Part shown: piece after piece, positions 36,124 to 43,974 of the stretch
Position numbering within the stretch: the first letter of the stretch is position 1
How the letters are laid out: every line of letters begins with the position of its first letter
Assembly: GCA_031417395.1 (NCBI GenBank)
Contig: JANOVM010000052.1
Location: forward strand, 62,001 to 126,000
DNA: 64,000 nt
From: JADKIH01 sp031417395
GTDB lineage: Bacteria > Bacteroidota > Bacteroidia > AKYH767-A > 2013-40CM-41-45
Direction of reading: 5' to 3'
Notes under the pieces: model-generated
What the model was told of the DNA's origin: nothing
What the model saw: the letters and a program-made list of their open reading frames with translations, nothing else
Databases searched by the model: none
Position numbers and translations under genes: made by a program

Positions 36124-39100
36124 ATGAAAATTACTACTCTTTACCGCATATTCTATTGCGTCGTATTCGTATTGGCATTTACAGCAAATACCAAATCCCA
36201 GACAACCGTATCGTACTGGAAAGATTCAAAAGAAAAATTTGCTACAAGTCCGAGCTCAAGCATCGTAGATAAATACCGCTCCGTTCAACTTGATCTCCCG
36301 TTACTGAAAGCATTGCTTAACGGAGCTATAGACGAAACCCTTCCCAATGCTTTTTCAAACGGCACTGTCATTTCTTTGCCAATGCCCGATGGGTCATTTT
36401 CAAAATTCAGTGTAGCTGTTTCTACCTTGATGCCTAAACAGCTAATGGACAATTTCCCTATGATACGCGCATTTACTGCAAAAGGAATTGATGACCCAAC
36501 AGCAATTGCAAAACTGGATTATACACAATGGGGATTTCATGCAATGATTTTATCTGCTGAAGGCATGGTCTTTATTGATCCTGCCGTCCTCGGCAATACA
36601 AGTGATTATATTAGCTTCTATAAAAAGGATTCACATCGTGCGCAGAGTTATATTTGTGAAACGATGGATGAATTGGAAAGTCAAAGAAGCATTCCTCAAA
36701 ATCCCAACCTTATTCTTCTAAGCTCAGGAGCTACATTAAAAACCTACAGACTGGCAGTTGCTTGTACAGGTGAATATGCTGCTTTTTACGGTGGAACAGT
36801 TTCAGGCGCATTATCGGGCATTGTCACTTCTGTTAACCGTGTCAGCGGGGTTTATCAAAATGAGTTGGCAGTTCGACTTACTTTAATTGCCAATAATAAC
36901 CTTATTGTATATACGAATTCAGGAACAGATCCTTATACCAATGGCAGCGGCAGTACGATGCTCGGTGAAAATCAGACAAACTGTGATGGAGTTATTGGAA
37001 GTGCTAATTATGATGTAGGCCATGTTTTTAGTACAGGCGGCGGAGGTGTAGCCAGTTTAAGGGTGCCATGCGTTTCAGGAAGTAAAGCACGGGGTGTAAC
37101 CGGTCAAACTTCTCCCATAGGCGATTCATTTGACATAGACTATGTAGCCCATGAAATGGGACATCAATTCGGAGGCAATCACACATTTAACAGCGCCACC
37201 GGTTCGTGCACCAGCAATCGTGCAAGCACGGCTGCATACGAACCCGGCAGCGGAACAACCATTATGGCTTATGCCGGCATTTGTGGTACTGATAATATCC
37301 AACCTCATAGCGATGCCATCTTTCACACAAAAAGTTTTGATGAAATACAGGCTTTTATTACTACAGGAAGCGGCAATAGCTGTCCGGTTCAAACGGCTAC
37401 AGGAAACACACCACCTGTTGTTCCTGTCGGAACAAATTATACAATTCCGTTAAATACCCCTTTTGTTCTCCGCGGAACAGCAAGCGATATCAATGGCGAT
37501 GCTTTAACGTACCTATGGGAAGAATACGACCTTGGTCCGGCAGGAGCTCCTAATTCTCCTTCCGGAAACGCGCCCATCTTCAGAGATTGGGTACCTGTTA
37601 CAGATACATTCAGAGTTTGTCCGAGAATGGAAGATCTGGTCAGAAACGTACAAACCCTCGGCGAAATTCTTCCAACCTATGCGCGTTCACTTGTTTTCAG
37701 GTTTACAGTAAGAGATAATAGAATAGGCGGCGGAGGTGTTACGCATAACAATACACCGGTAACATTGACGGTAACAAATACCACAACGCCATTCAAAGTA
37801 ACCGTTCCCAACACAGCAGTTACATGGGCCGGCGGATCAACCCAAACAGTTACGTGGGATGTTTCATCAACGAATATAGCACCGATCAGTTGTGCGAATG
37901 TGAAGATTATGCTTTCTGTTGATAGTGGTTATACCTATCCTTATACCTTACTTGCAAGTACAACGAATGACGGAACAGAGGCTGTAACCATTCCAAACAT
38001 TGCAAGCACTAAAGCGCGGGTAAAAGTTGAAGCTATTGGAAATATTTTCTTCGACATATCTAATGTTAATTTTACCATAACATCTTCCGGTACGCTTTCT
38101 TCAATCACCACAAGTGCATTGACATCAAATAATATTTGTGCAGGAAGTAATGTAAACGTTAGCTTCACAACAAATGCACCGGCTACAGCAGGAAACATTT
38201 TCACTGCACAACTTTCCGATGCTTTAGGAAGTTTTGCAAGTCCTGTAAGTATTGGTACTTTGACAAGCACCAATGCAGGAACAATTGCTGCTACAATACC
38301 CGGTGGTACAGCAGTCGGCAGTGCTTACAGAATTCGTGTTGTAAGTTCCAGTCCTGTAGTTACAGGAACAGATAATGGGTCAAACATTACGATAGCAGCT
38401 GCTATCGGAAGCCCGGGTACAATTACTGGTTTAACAAGCGTATGCCAGGGTCAGGCCGGAGTAATATATTCAGTGCCGGCTATTGCAAATGCAACAGGTT
38501 ATACATGGACGCTTCCTGCAGGAGCTTCGATAACATCAGGCTCTAATACTAATTCCATTACCGTAACTTTTTCCGGAAGTGCTTCTTCAGGAAACGTAAC
38601 AGTATTGGGAACAAATATTGGATGCGGCAACGGCCCCGTATCATCACCGCTTGCTGTTACCGTTAATCCAAATGCAGCAGCTAGTGTAAGTATTACAGCC
38701 AATCCGGGCAATACAATTTGTTCAGGAACAAATGTGACATTCACAGCAGTACCAACGAATGGCGGAACAACTCCTTCTTATCAGTGGAAATTGGGAGCTG
38801 CAAACGTTGGAACAAACAGTGCAACATATTCGAACAATGCACTGGCAAATGGAAATAGTGTAACGTGTGTAATGACATCGAATGCAACATGTGCAACGGG
38901 AAATCCGGCGACATCGAATGCAATAACGATGACAGTAAATCCGAATGTAGCGGCAAGTGTAAGCATAACAGCCAATCCCGGTAATACAATTTGTTCGGGA
39001 ACAAATGTGACATTCACGGCAGTGCCAACGAATGGTGGCACAACTCCATTTTATCAATGGAAATTGGGAGCTGCAAACGTTGGAACAAACAGTTCAACAT

Positions 39101-40083
39101 ATTCAAACAATGCACTTGCCAATGGAAATAGTGTAACCTGTGAAATGACATCGAATGCAACGTGTGCAACAGGAAATCCGGCAACATCAAATGCAATTAC
39201 GATGGGAGTTACAGCAAGCGTTTCTATCAGTTCGATATTGCCATCTACAGGTGGTCCGGGAATGAATGTTGTCATCAGCGGTGCAGGATTTACGGGTGCC
39301 TCTTCAGTAAAATTTAACGGAATATCGGCTAGCTTCACAGTCGACAATGGCGGACAAATAACAGCAACAGTGCCCGTAGGAGCTTCGACAGGATTAATTT
39401 CAGTAACATCAGGTTGTGGAACGGGCAATAGTCCGGTTAATTTTACTTTTACCGGCCTGGTAACACTCAATTTGAAATTATTTCTCGAAGGATATTATCA
39501 GCCCGGAAGCGCTTCCGGAGGTTTGATGGATAATGGAGGAATCGGAGGACTTCTTAAAGTATTAGGTTATTCAGCCAATGTAAGTGATGTGGATACGGTA
39601 TATGTAAGTGCTATGAATTCAATTACGCATACAGAGGTTGACAGAAAAGCCGGAATACTAAAGACCAATGGAACAGTGAGTGTAACCTTTAGCGCATCGG
39701 TACTTGCCGGCACGACCTATTTCATAAAAGTCAATCACCGCAATGCACTTGAGACCTGGAGTTCAGCAGCAGTATTGCTAACAAGTTTATATGATTTTAC
39801 ATCATTACAGAATAAGGCATACGGTAATAATATGATACAAACCTATGATGCTATAGGCTGGGCATTTTACAGTGGCGATATTTCTAATGCGGGTACGGGA
39901 GCAGTGGGAGTTCAGGATGGAGTAATAGAATCGCAGGATTATTCAGACCTGGAAAATGCCATAGCGCTATCACTTACCGGATATGTGTATGAGGATATAA
40001 CCGGAGATGGTGTAGTTGAATCGTCCGATTATTCCATTATGCAAAACAACACTTATTATTCAAGGAGTCTGATTCGTCCATAA
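36124..40083 (+). CDS. secreted reprolysin-type metallopeptidase with adhesion-like repeats
   Basis: 1319 residues: signal peptide (about 1-26), propeptide-like region to about 190, a metzincin catalytic domain (about 200-425) with zinc motif HEMGHQFGGNH (343-353) and a downstream Met-turn candidate (IMAYAGICG). Then come beta-sandwich modules (about 440-800), two nearly identical 91-residue Ig-like repeats (about 850-940 and 941-1028), an IPT/TIG domain (about 1033-1115), and a C-terminal module ending in two dockerin-like Ca loops (VQDGVIESQDYSDLENA and DITGDGVVESSDYS). Length and modular tail suggest a surface or secreted protease. No classical T9SS signal is seen; the tail may replace it. 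Confidence 0.9.
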   Translation: MKITTLYRIFYCVVFVLAFTANTKSQTTVSYWKDSKEKFATSPSSSIVDKYRSVQLDLPLLKALLNGAIDETLPNAFSNGTVISLPMPDGSFSKFSVAVSTLMPKQLMDNFPMIRAFTAKGIDDPTAIAKLDYTQWGFHAMILSAEGMVFIDPAVLGNTSDYISFYKKDSHRAQSYICETMDELESQRSIPQNPNLILLSSGATLKTYRLAVACTGEYAAFYGGTVSGALSGIVTSVNRVSGVYQNELAVRLTLIANNNLIVYTNSGTDPYTNGSGSTMLGENQTNCDGVIGSANYDVGHVFSTGGGGVASLRVPCVSGSKARGVTGQTSPIGDSFDIDYVAHEMGHQFGGNHTFNSATGSCTSNRASTAAYEPGSGTTIMAYAGICGTDNIQPHSDAIFHTKSFDEIQAFITTGSGNSCPVQTATGNTPPVVPVGTNYTIPLNTPFVLRGTASDINGDALTYLWEEYDLGPAGAPNSPSGNAPIFRDWVPVTDTFRVCPRMEDLVRNVQTLGEILPTYARSLVFRFTVRDNRIGGGGVTHNNTPVTLTVTNTTTPFKVTVPNTAVTWAGGSTQTVTWDVSSTNIAPISCANVKIMLSVDSGYTYPYTLLASTTNDGTEAVTIPNIASTKARVKVEAIGNIFFDISNVNFTITSSGTLSSITTSALTSNNICAGSNVNVSFTTNAPATAGNIFTAQLSDALGSFASPVSIGTLTSTNAGTIAATIPGGTAVGSAYRIRVVSSSPVVTGTDNGSNITIAAAIGSPGTITGLTSVCQGQAGVIYSVPAIANATGYTWTLPAGASITSGSNTNSITVTFSGSASSGNVTVLGTNIGCGNGPVSSPLAVTVNPNAAASVSITANPGNTICSGTNVTFTAVPTNGGTTPSYQWKLGAANVGTNSATYSNNALANGNSVTCVMTSNATCATGNPATSNAITMTVNPNVAASVSITANPGNTICSGTNVTFTAVPTNGGTTPFYQWKLGAANVGTNSSTYSNNALANGNSVTCEMTSNATCATGNPATSNAITMGVTASVSISSILPSTGGPGMNVVISGAGFTGASSVKFNGISASFTVDNGGQITATVPVGASTGLISVTSGCGTGNSPVNFTFTGLVTLNLKLFLEGYYQPGSASGGLMDNGGIGGLLKVLGYSANVSDVDTVYVSAMNSITHTEVDRKAGILKTNGTVSVTFSASVLAGTTYFIKVNHRNALETWSSAAVLLTSLYDFTSLQNKAYGNNMIQTYDAIGWAFYSGDISNAGTGAVGVQDGVIESQDYSDLENAIALSLTGYVYEDITGDGVVESSDYSIMQNNTYYSRSLIRP
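38671..39208 (+). repeat. 273-bp tandem repeat inside the metallopeptidase gene
   Basis: Two in-frame copies (38671-38943 and 38944 to about 39208), period 273 bases or 91 codons, encoding Ig-like domains that share segments such as ITANPGNTICSGTNVTFTAV and WKLGAANVGTNS. The DNA identity is high, so the duplication is recent or maintained by recombination. Confidence 0.9.
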
Positions 40084-40232
40084 AAGAAAGAATAGCATCA
40101 GACATATTCATTAAAAGACTAAAACGAAAGCTTCTTATTCCCTGAAAACCCAGTGAATTACGCGGAATTGTAAGATAGAATCTTCAATTTTGTAACATTT
40201 TGGGATAAAATTCATATACTTGCACACTAAAT

Positions 40233-40416
40233 AATTTGAGAATTTGAAAATTTGAGAATTTGAAAATTAGTGCAAAAATAAGCTGGAGAATAAAATTTGA
40301 GGGATAAATTAATGATAAGAAGGTCGATTATATTTCCCTATTAAACTTATTAAATTTGCCCAAAAGGGACTATTCTCCACCATTCTCAAATTCTCAAATT
40401 ACCAAATTCTCAAATT
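40233..40416. mobile_element. MITE-like element bounded by inverted 8-bp repeat arrays
   Basis: Left array: AATTTGAG, AATTTGAA, AATTTGAG, AATTTGAA (40233-40264). Right array, opposite orientation: CTCAAATT, CTCAAATT, ACCAAATT, CTCAAATT (40385-40416). The 120-bp interior has no ORF, but carries a further inverted pair (TGGAGAATA near 40280, complement near 40370). It ends 6 bp before the tRNA-Cys gene. The unit is the one preceding the truncated S23 gene at 19274. The 148 bp between the metallopeptidase stop and the left array show no gene. Confidence 0.7.
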
Positions 40417-40422
40417 AATAAA

Positions 40423-40496
40423 GGTCCTGTGGCCGAGTGGTTAGGCAGAGGTCTGCAAAACCTTGTACAGCGGTTCAAATCCGCTCGGGACCTCCA
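40423..40496 (+). tRNA. tRNA-Cys (GCA)
   Basis: Full cloverleaf: acceptor GGTCCTG pairing with CGGGACC, D arm GCC-GAGTGGTTA-GGC, anticodon arm GAGGT-CTGCAAA-ACCTT with anticodon GCA, T arm AGCGG-TTCAAAT-CCGCT, discriminator T (as expected for tRNA-Cys) and encoded CCA (40494-40496). Confidence 0.96.
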
Positions 40497-40521
40497 GTAT
40501 CGCCTTATTAGGGCTCATTAG

Positions 40522-40550
40522 GCTCCATTTCGCTGAAATGGAGCTTTTTT
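40522..40550 (+). terminator. Rho-independent terminator of tRNA-Cys
   Basis: 10-bp perfect stem GCTCCATTTC (40522-40531) and GAAATGGAGC (40535-40544) with a three-base loop and six T's. Confidence 0.88.
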
Positions 40551-40560
40551 GTTTACATTA

Positions 40561-40800
40561 GGAGCCGTTAGGAGCCATCGGGAGCCGTTGATGTTTCGCT
40601 CACGTTTCGCTGGAGGTGAAAGGAATGTTTCGCTGGAAGATTTTGTCTGCGGAAAAATGAGTGTATAAAATTATACACGTCTTGCTGGAAGAAGGACGAT
40701 CAGTTAAATTCGTGTCGGAAACTTAAGGAAATCGGTGAAAAATAAGCAATCGCTGGGAGAGAAAGTATTGTTTCGCTGGATGGTTTTGTCAGCGAAAAAG
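40561..40800. repeat. repeat-rich stretch after tRNA-Cys
   Basis: Three 10-bp tandem units (GGAGCCGTTA, GGAGCCATCG, GGAGCCGTTG; 40561-40590), then GTTTCGCT copies near 40593, 40604, 40628 and 40770; the last two head a 30-base imperfect direct repeat (GTTTCGCTGGAAGATTTTGT and GTTTCGCTGGATGGTTTTGT). A palindrome GTGTATAA-AA-TTATACAC lies at 40661-40678. The whole gap 40497-40955 has no convincing gene. Confidence 0.65.
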
Positions 40801-40955
40801 GACACAGTGCACGAGACAGTGGCGGGCTTGCCACCAATTTCAGGTATCTAATTGCTTCTTCAAACGGAAAGGATTTATCAGAATTTAGTGGGAAAAAGGG
40901 TAGTTGAAGTTGAATCCCCAAAAATAACAAGCATTTTCATTCTACGAACAATTTT

Positions 40956-42074
40956 TTAAAATCCCTTATATTTTTTGAGGTATGGGTCATGAGATCTGAA
41001 CATATACGAAACTGAAAGATTTAATTTTTGGTACATCTCTGTATGTTTACCAAAATTTTGTGTATTTCTCAAATTTCCCAAATATAAACTTCTGCCAATA
41101 TTAAACTGAACATGACTGATACGAAAGCCGCCGCCATACTCAAAAGTTGCTGGAAAAGAATAATTGTCAAAATAGAGGTTACTTAAAGCATTGAAGCCAA
41201 CGCCACCGTATGCGAAAGCATTAAACCATTTTGAGAAATTCAGACGATATTCAAAATGCAAAGGGATATTGACTGCATAAGTTTCAAAATCAGATTCAAA
41301 AAAATTTTTCGAATATCCCAATAAATTAATTCCGGTATTCAAACCAAAACCATACCTAAACAATGGCTCAGCTTTCAAACCAAACTGAATGACATCCATA
41401 GAATAATAATCAATTGTTTGTTGTGCATACCCCAAAGTCAGCCCCCAAGTATTTTGTGTTTTTGGGCAGTTAAAACATTTCTTTGCGTTACTTTGAGTTG
41501 TTTGTTCTTTAGGACTGCTTGATTGTTTAGAGTTAGGACTTGTTCTGCCCGATGCTTGTTTTTCTTTTTCTTGCGGTTTGCCTTCGCCAGAATTTATGCG
41601 TTTTTGAGCATCATCGGCGTCAATGCCTTCATTTATCAGGTTTTCGCGGCGTTGTGGTTGAATTCCGAATTTATTATTCCAAATATCTGTAAGTTCTGCA
41701 GTTGTGGCTTTACGTAATTTCGGTGGATTTAGTACATTATCGCACTTCACAATTTGTGATTGTGCGTAACTGTCTTTCGGGTTGCTGTCCAAAACTTTTT
41801 GATATTCGTCTTTGGCGGTTAAGTAGTTTTTGGCGGAAAATGACTGATTAGCAGTTTTGATATGCTCGGCGCACCATTTTGCCCGTGTGAGTTTTATTTC
41901 GGCAATCTGTTTGTCTTTGCCCATAGCATTTATGAAAGCATTATTGTAATTGGTTACGGCACAAACGTAATCACCACCATCGAAACAGCGGTCGCCGTCT
42001 TGAATGTAAGTTTGGCAATATGACGGAAATGCGGTTATTGCTATAAAAAATAATATTGTAATTAGTTTCAACAT
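40956..42074 (-). CDS. periplasmic TPR plus outer-membrane beta-barrel protein (srf operon gene 9)
   Basis: 372 residues: signal peptide (about 1-20), two to three TPR-like helical repeats (about 22-115: GDYVCAVTNYNNAF, KNYLTAKDEYQKVLDSNPKD), a charged Ser/Lys/Gln linker with a CFNCP motif (about 150-205), and a C-terminal region of amphipathic strands (about 208-372) like a small outer-membrane barrel, ending in an aromatic residue. Seven bases after gene 8. It would be the outer-membrane end of the complex, with TPRs in the periplasm to dock partners. Family not recognised; the barrel is inferred from strand pattern. Confidence 0.75.
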   Translation of the reverse strand: MLKLITILFFIAITAFPSYCQTYIQDGDRCFDGGDYVCAVTNYNNAFINAMGKDKQIAEIKLTRAKWCAEHIKTANQSFSAKNYLTAKDEYQKVLDSNPKDSYAQSQIVKCDNVLNPPKLRKATTAELTDIWNNKFGIQPQRRENLINEGIDADDAQKRINSGEGKPQEKEKQASGRTSPNSKQSSSPKEQTTQSNAKKCFNCPKTQNTWGLTLGYAQQTIDYYSMDVIQFGLKAEPLFRYGFGLNTGINLLGYSKNFFESDFETYAVNIPLHFEYRLNFSKWFNAFAYGGVGFNALSNLYFDNYSFPATFEYGGGFRISHVQFNIGRSLYLGNLRNTQNFGKHTEMYQKLNLSVSYMFRSHDPYLKKYKGF

Positions 42075-42081
42075 TTCTAAA

Positions 42082-43038
42082 TTATAATCTCATCAACAAA
42101 TCTGTAATATCCGCATCTGCATTGGGCTTTTTTCGTTTGACAATTTCATACATTATTGCAGACAAATAAGGGTATTTAACGTAATCGTAATAATTGTACA
42201 TATAATCCGTCAATATGGTAACGATATCATTGAATTTCAATTTTTGAATTTCAGAATCGCCGCCTGCCGATTTATGTTTATCTAATTCAATAAGTTTGTT
42301 GATTGTTTTTTTGAGTTCAGTGTTGAAATCTTGGTAAGACTCAACATCGACTTTGAGTACATCAAGCAATTTAGATTTGGGTTTGATTTGGCTTAACTGC
42401 GCTTGAGCATTTTTGATTGGGTCGACATTATATTTTTCTGAGAGCAATTCTAATGCGTTGAAGTAATTATGCAAATCATATAAAACCGATGTTACTTCCG
42501 AATTATTTACCACAAGTTGCATATCTCGAGCTACTGACTCTTTGGTTGAAGATTTTATTAATTCATCAAACGGTTGTTTTTTGTACGAATTTACAATGGT
42601 TGCCAATGCTTCTGCTTTGCCATCATTTTTTGCATTGTCGGCGGTTGTTTTTGCATTGGCTTTTTCGTTTACAATTTGCTTATCTTTATCTTTAATAGTT
42701 TGATTTATTTTTGAAATTACGATATTCAAACTATCAACTTTCTTTTGCAAATTATCTCTCTCTTCATTGATTTTTTTTTTGTCCAAATCCGAAACTTTTT
42801 GTTTTTCAATATAGACTTCATTGCGTAAATCTTTTATTTGTTTTTGCAAAGCGAGTGTATCTTTTTTATAAGCATCGCTCAAAATAGAAAAATTTTGCTT
42901 TTCTGTTTGCCAATCATTTTTTAATTTGTTGTTTTCGAGTATTTTTTCCTCGTAATATTTTTTCAACAAAGAGTCTGATTGTGAATATACCAGGTCACCA
43001 CAGAAAAATAGTATAGTTAAAAATAATAGCTCCTTCAT
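42082..43038 (-). CDS. periplasmic coiled-coil protein (srf operon gene 8)
   Basis: 318 residues with a signal peptide ending VYSQS (about 1-20), a long coiled coil (about 22-135, heptads rich in Lys/Glu/Asn/Ile), and a helical C-terminal domain (about 150-318). No membrane helix after the signal. The elongated shape suits bridging inner and outer membrane proteins. Five bases after gene 7. Function unknown. Confidence 0.75.
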   Translation of the reverse strand: MKELLFLTILFFCGDLVYSQSDSLLKKYYEEKILENNKLKNDWQTEKQNFSILSDAYKKDTLALQKQIKDLRNEVYIEKQKVSDLDKKKINEERDNLQKKVDSLNIVISKINQTIKDKDKQIVNEKANAKTTADNAKNDGKAEALATIVNSYKKQPFDELIKSSTKESVARDMQLVVNNSEVTSVLYDLHNYFNALELLSEKYNVDPIKNAQAQLSQIKPKSKLLDVLKVDVESYQDFNTELKKTINKLIELDKHKSAGGDSEIQKLKFNDIVTILTDYMYNYYDYVKYPYLSAIMYEIVKRKKPNADADITDLLMRL

Positions 43039-43043
43039 AATTC

Positions 43044-43973
43044 CTAATACTTATAATTATATGCTTTTGTATTATCCGTACTCCATTTTTGCAACAACCT
43101 ATTGTATTCACCATCGAACGTGGCTACTTGGTATATGGCGTTGTCCAATGCATCTATTTCGGCTTTAAGTGGTTTGTAAAGATTATTGACATAGTCGCTT
43201 TGAGATTTGTAATTGTTATATAACCCCGACCAAAAATTGATTTTTTCGTCTAAATACCTGACGTGTGCTTTAAACAAAGATTGAGGGACTTCTTTCAATC
43301 CATCGTGCAGGCGGGTACAGTTATTGACAAACTCGTTTTCCAAACGGTTGCTAAGCAAACTTGCGGTACGGGAGATTTTGCTTTGCACATCTGCAATCGG
43401 GAAACGAGCAGACAAATCAGTACTTGAATAGCCGTAACCTTTACAAGACGAAATAAAAGATACTATTTCGTTGTACTTGTTTAAAGCCGTTTGAATGGTC
43501 GTAAAGTCCTTATCGACAGGACTTCCAGCAACAAGCAGTTTCGACTTTTTCAATTCCTTCTTTTCTGCTTGAATGAATTTCAGGTCATCGGGTTTCCATT
43601 CCGACTCACGAAAAACTGTTTTTGCCTGCTTGATAAACTTTTCTGCATAAGCGGCATAGAGATTATTTTCAAAATTCTCTTTCCACTGGTCGTTTTCCGA
43701 TTGCGTTTTACCAAACCGCCCATAAGGATATGTTGGTGGCAATGGTTTGTAGAAATCGTTAATGTGGGATACAACTTCTTTATAGAAATCATTGCAGAAC
43801 TTATTGTCGGACTTTCCTTTGAGTTGCTCAATTTCCATCTCAATCTTGGCGGTAAATTGATTTTCGAGTGCTTTTACTTTTTTGGGTTCTATAATACTTT
43901 GTATCCAAAAAAAAATTCCGGCACCGATTGCTGCTACTACGATTACGACTAAACTGATTTTTAATTCTCTCAT
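43044..43973 (-). CDS. inner-membrane-anchored helical periplasmic protein (srf operon gene 7)
   Basis: 309 residues: one N-terminal membrane helix (about 7-27, SLVVIVVAAIGAGIFFWI) with a short basic cytoplasmic tail, then an all-helical periplasmic region. The ATG lies one base after the stop of gene 6, so translation is almost certainly coupled. No catalytic motif seen. Function unknown; adaptor role inferred from topology. Confidence 0.75.
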   Translation of the reverse strand: MRELKISLVVIVVAAIGAGIFFWIQSIIEPKKVKALENQFTAKIEMEIEQLKGKSDNKFCNDFYKEVVSHINDFYKPLPPTYPYGRFGKTQSENDQWKENFENNLYAAYAEKFIKQAKTVFRESEWKPDDLKFIQAEKKELKKSKLLVAGSPVDKDFTTIQTALNKYNEIVSFISSCKGYGYSSTDLSARFPIADVQSKISRTASLLSNRLENEFVNNCTRLHDGLKEVPQSLFKAHVRYLDEKINFWSGLYNNYKSQSDYVNNLYKPLKAEIDALDNAIYQVATFDGEYNRLLQKWSTDNTKAYNYKY

Positions 43974-43974
43974 A

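Noticed and set aside
38671..39208. CRISPR-like direct repeats
   Set aside because: Only two long in-frame copies inside a coding gene with no spacers and no cas genes.
40423..40496. tRNA-Cys as an integration (att) site of an island
   Set aside because: I found no second copy of the tRNA 3' end and no integrase gene within the window, so only adjacency supports it.
40700..40930. 76-residue ORF on the - strand after tRNA-Cys
   Set aside because: Composition is Ser/Pro/Leu-rich without domain pattern, it lies in a repeat-rich stretch, and no start context supports it.
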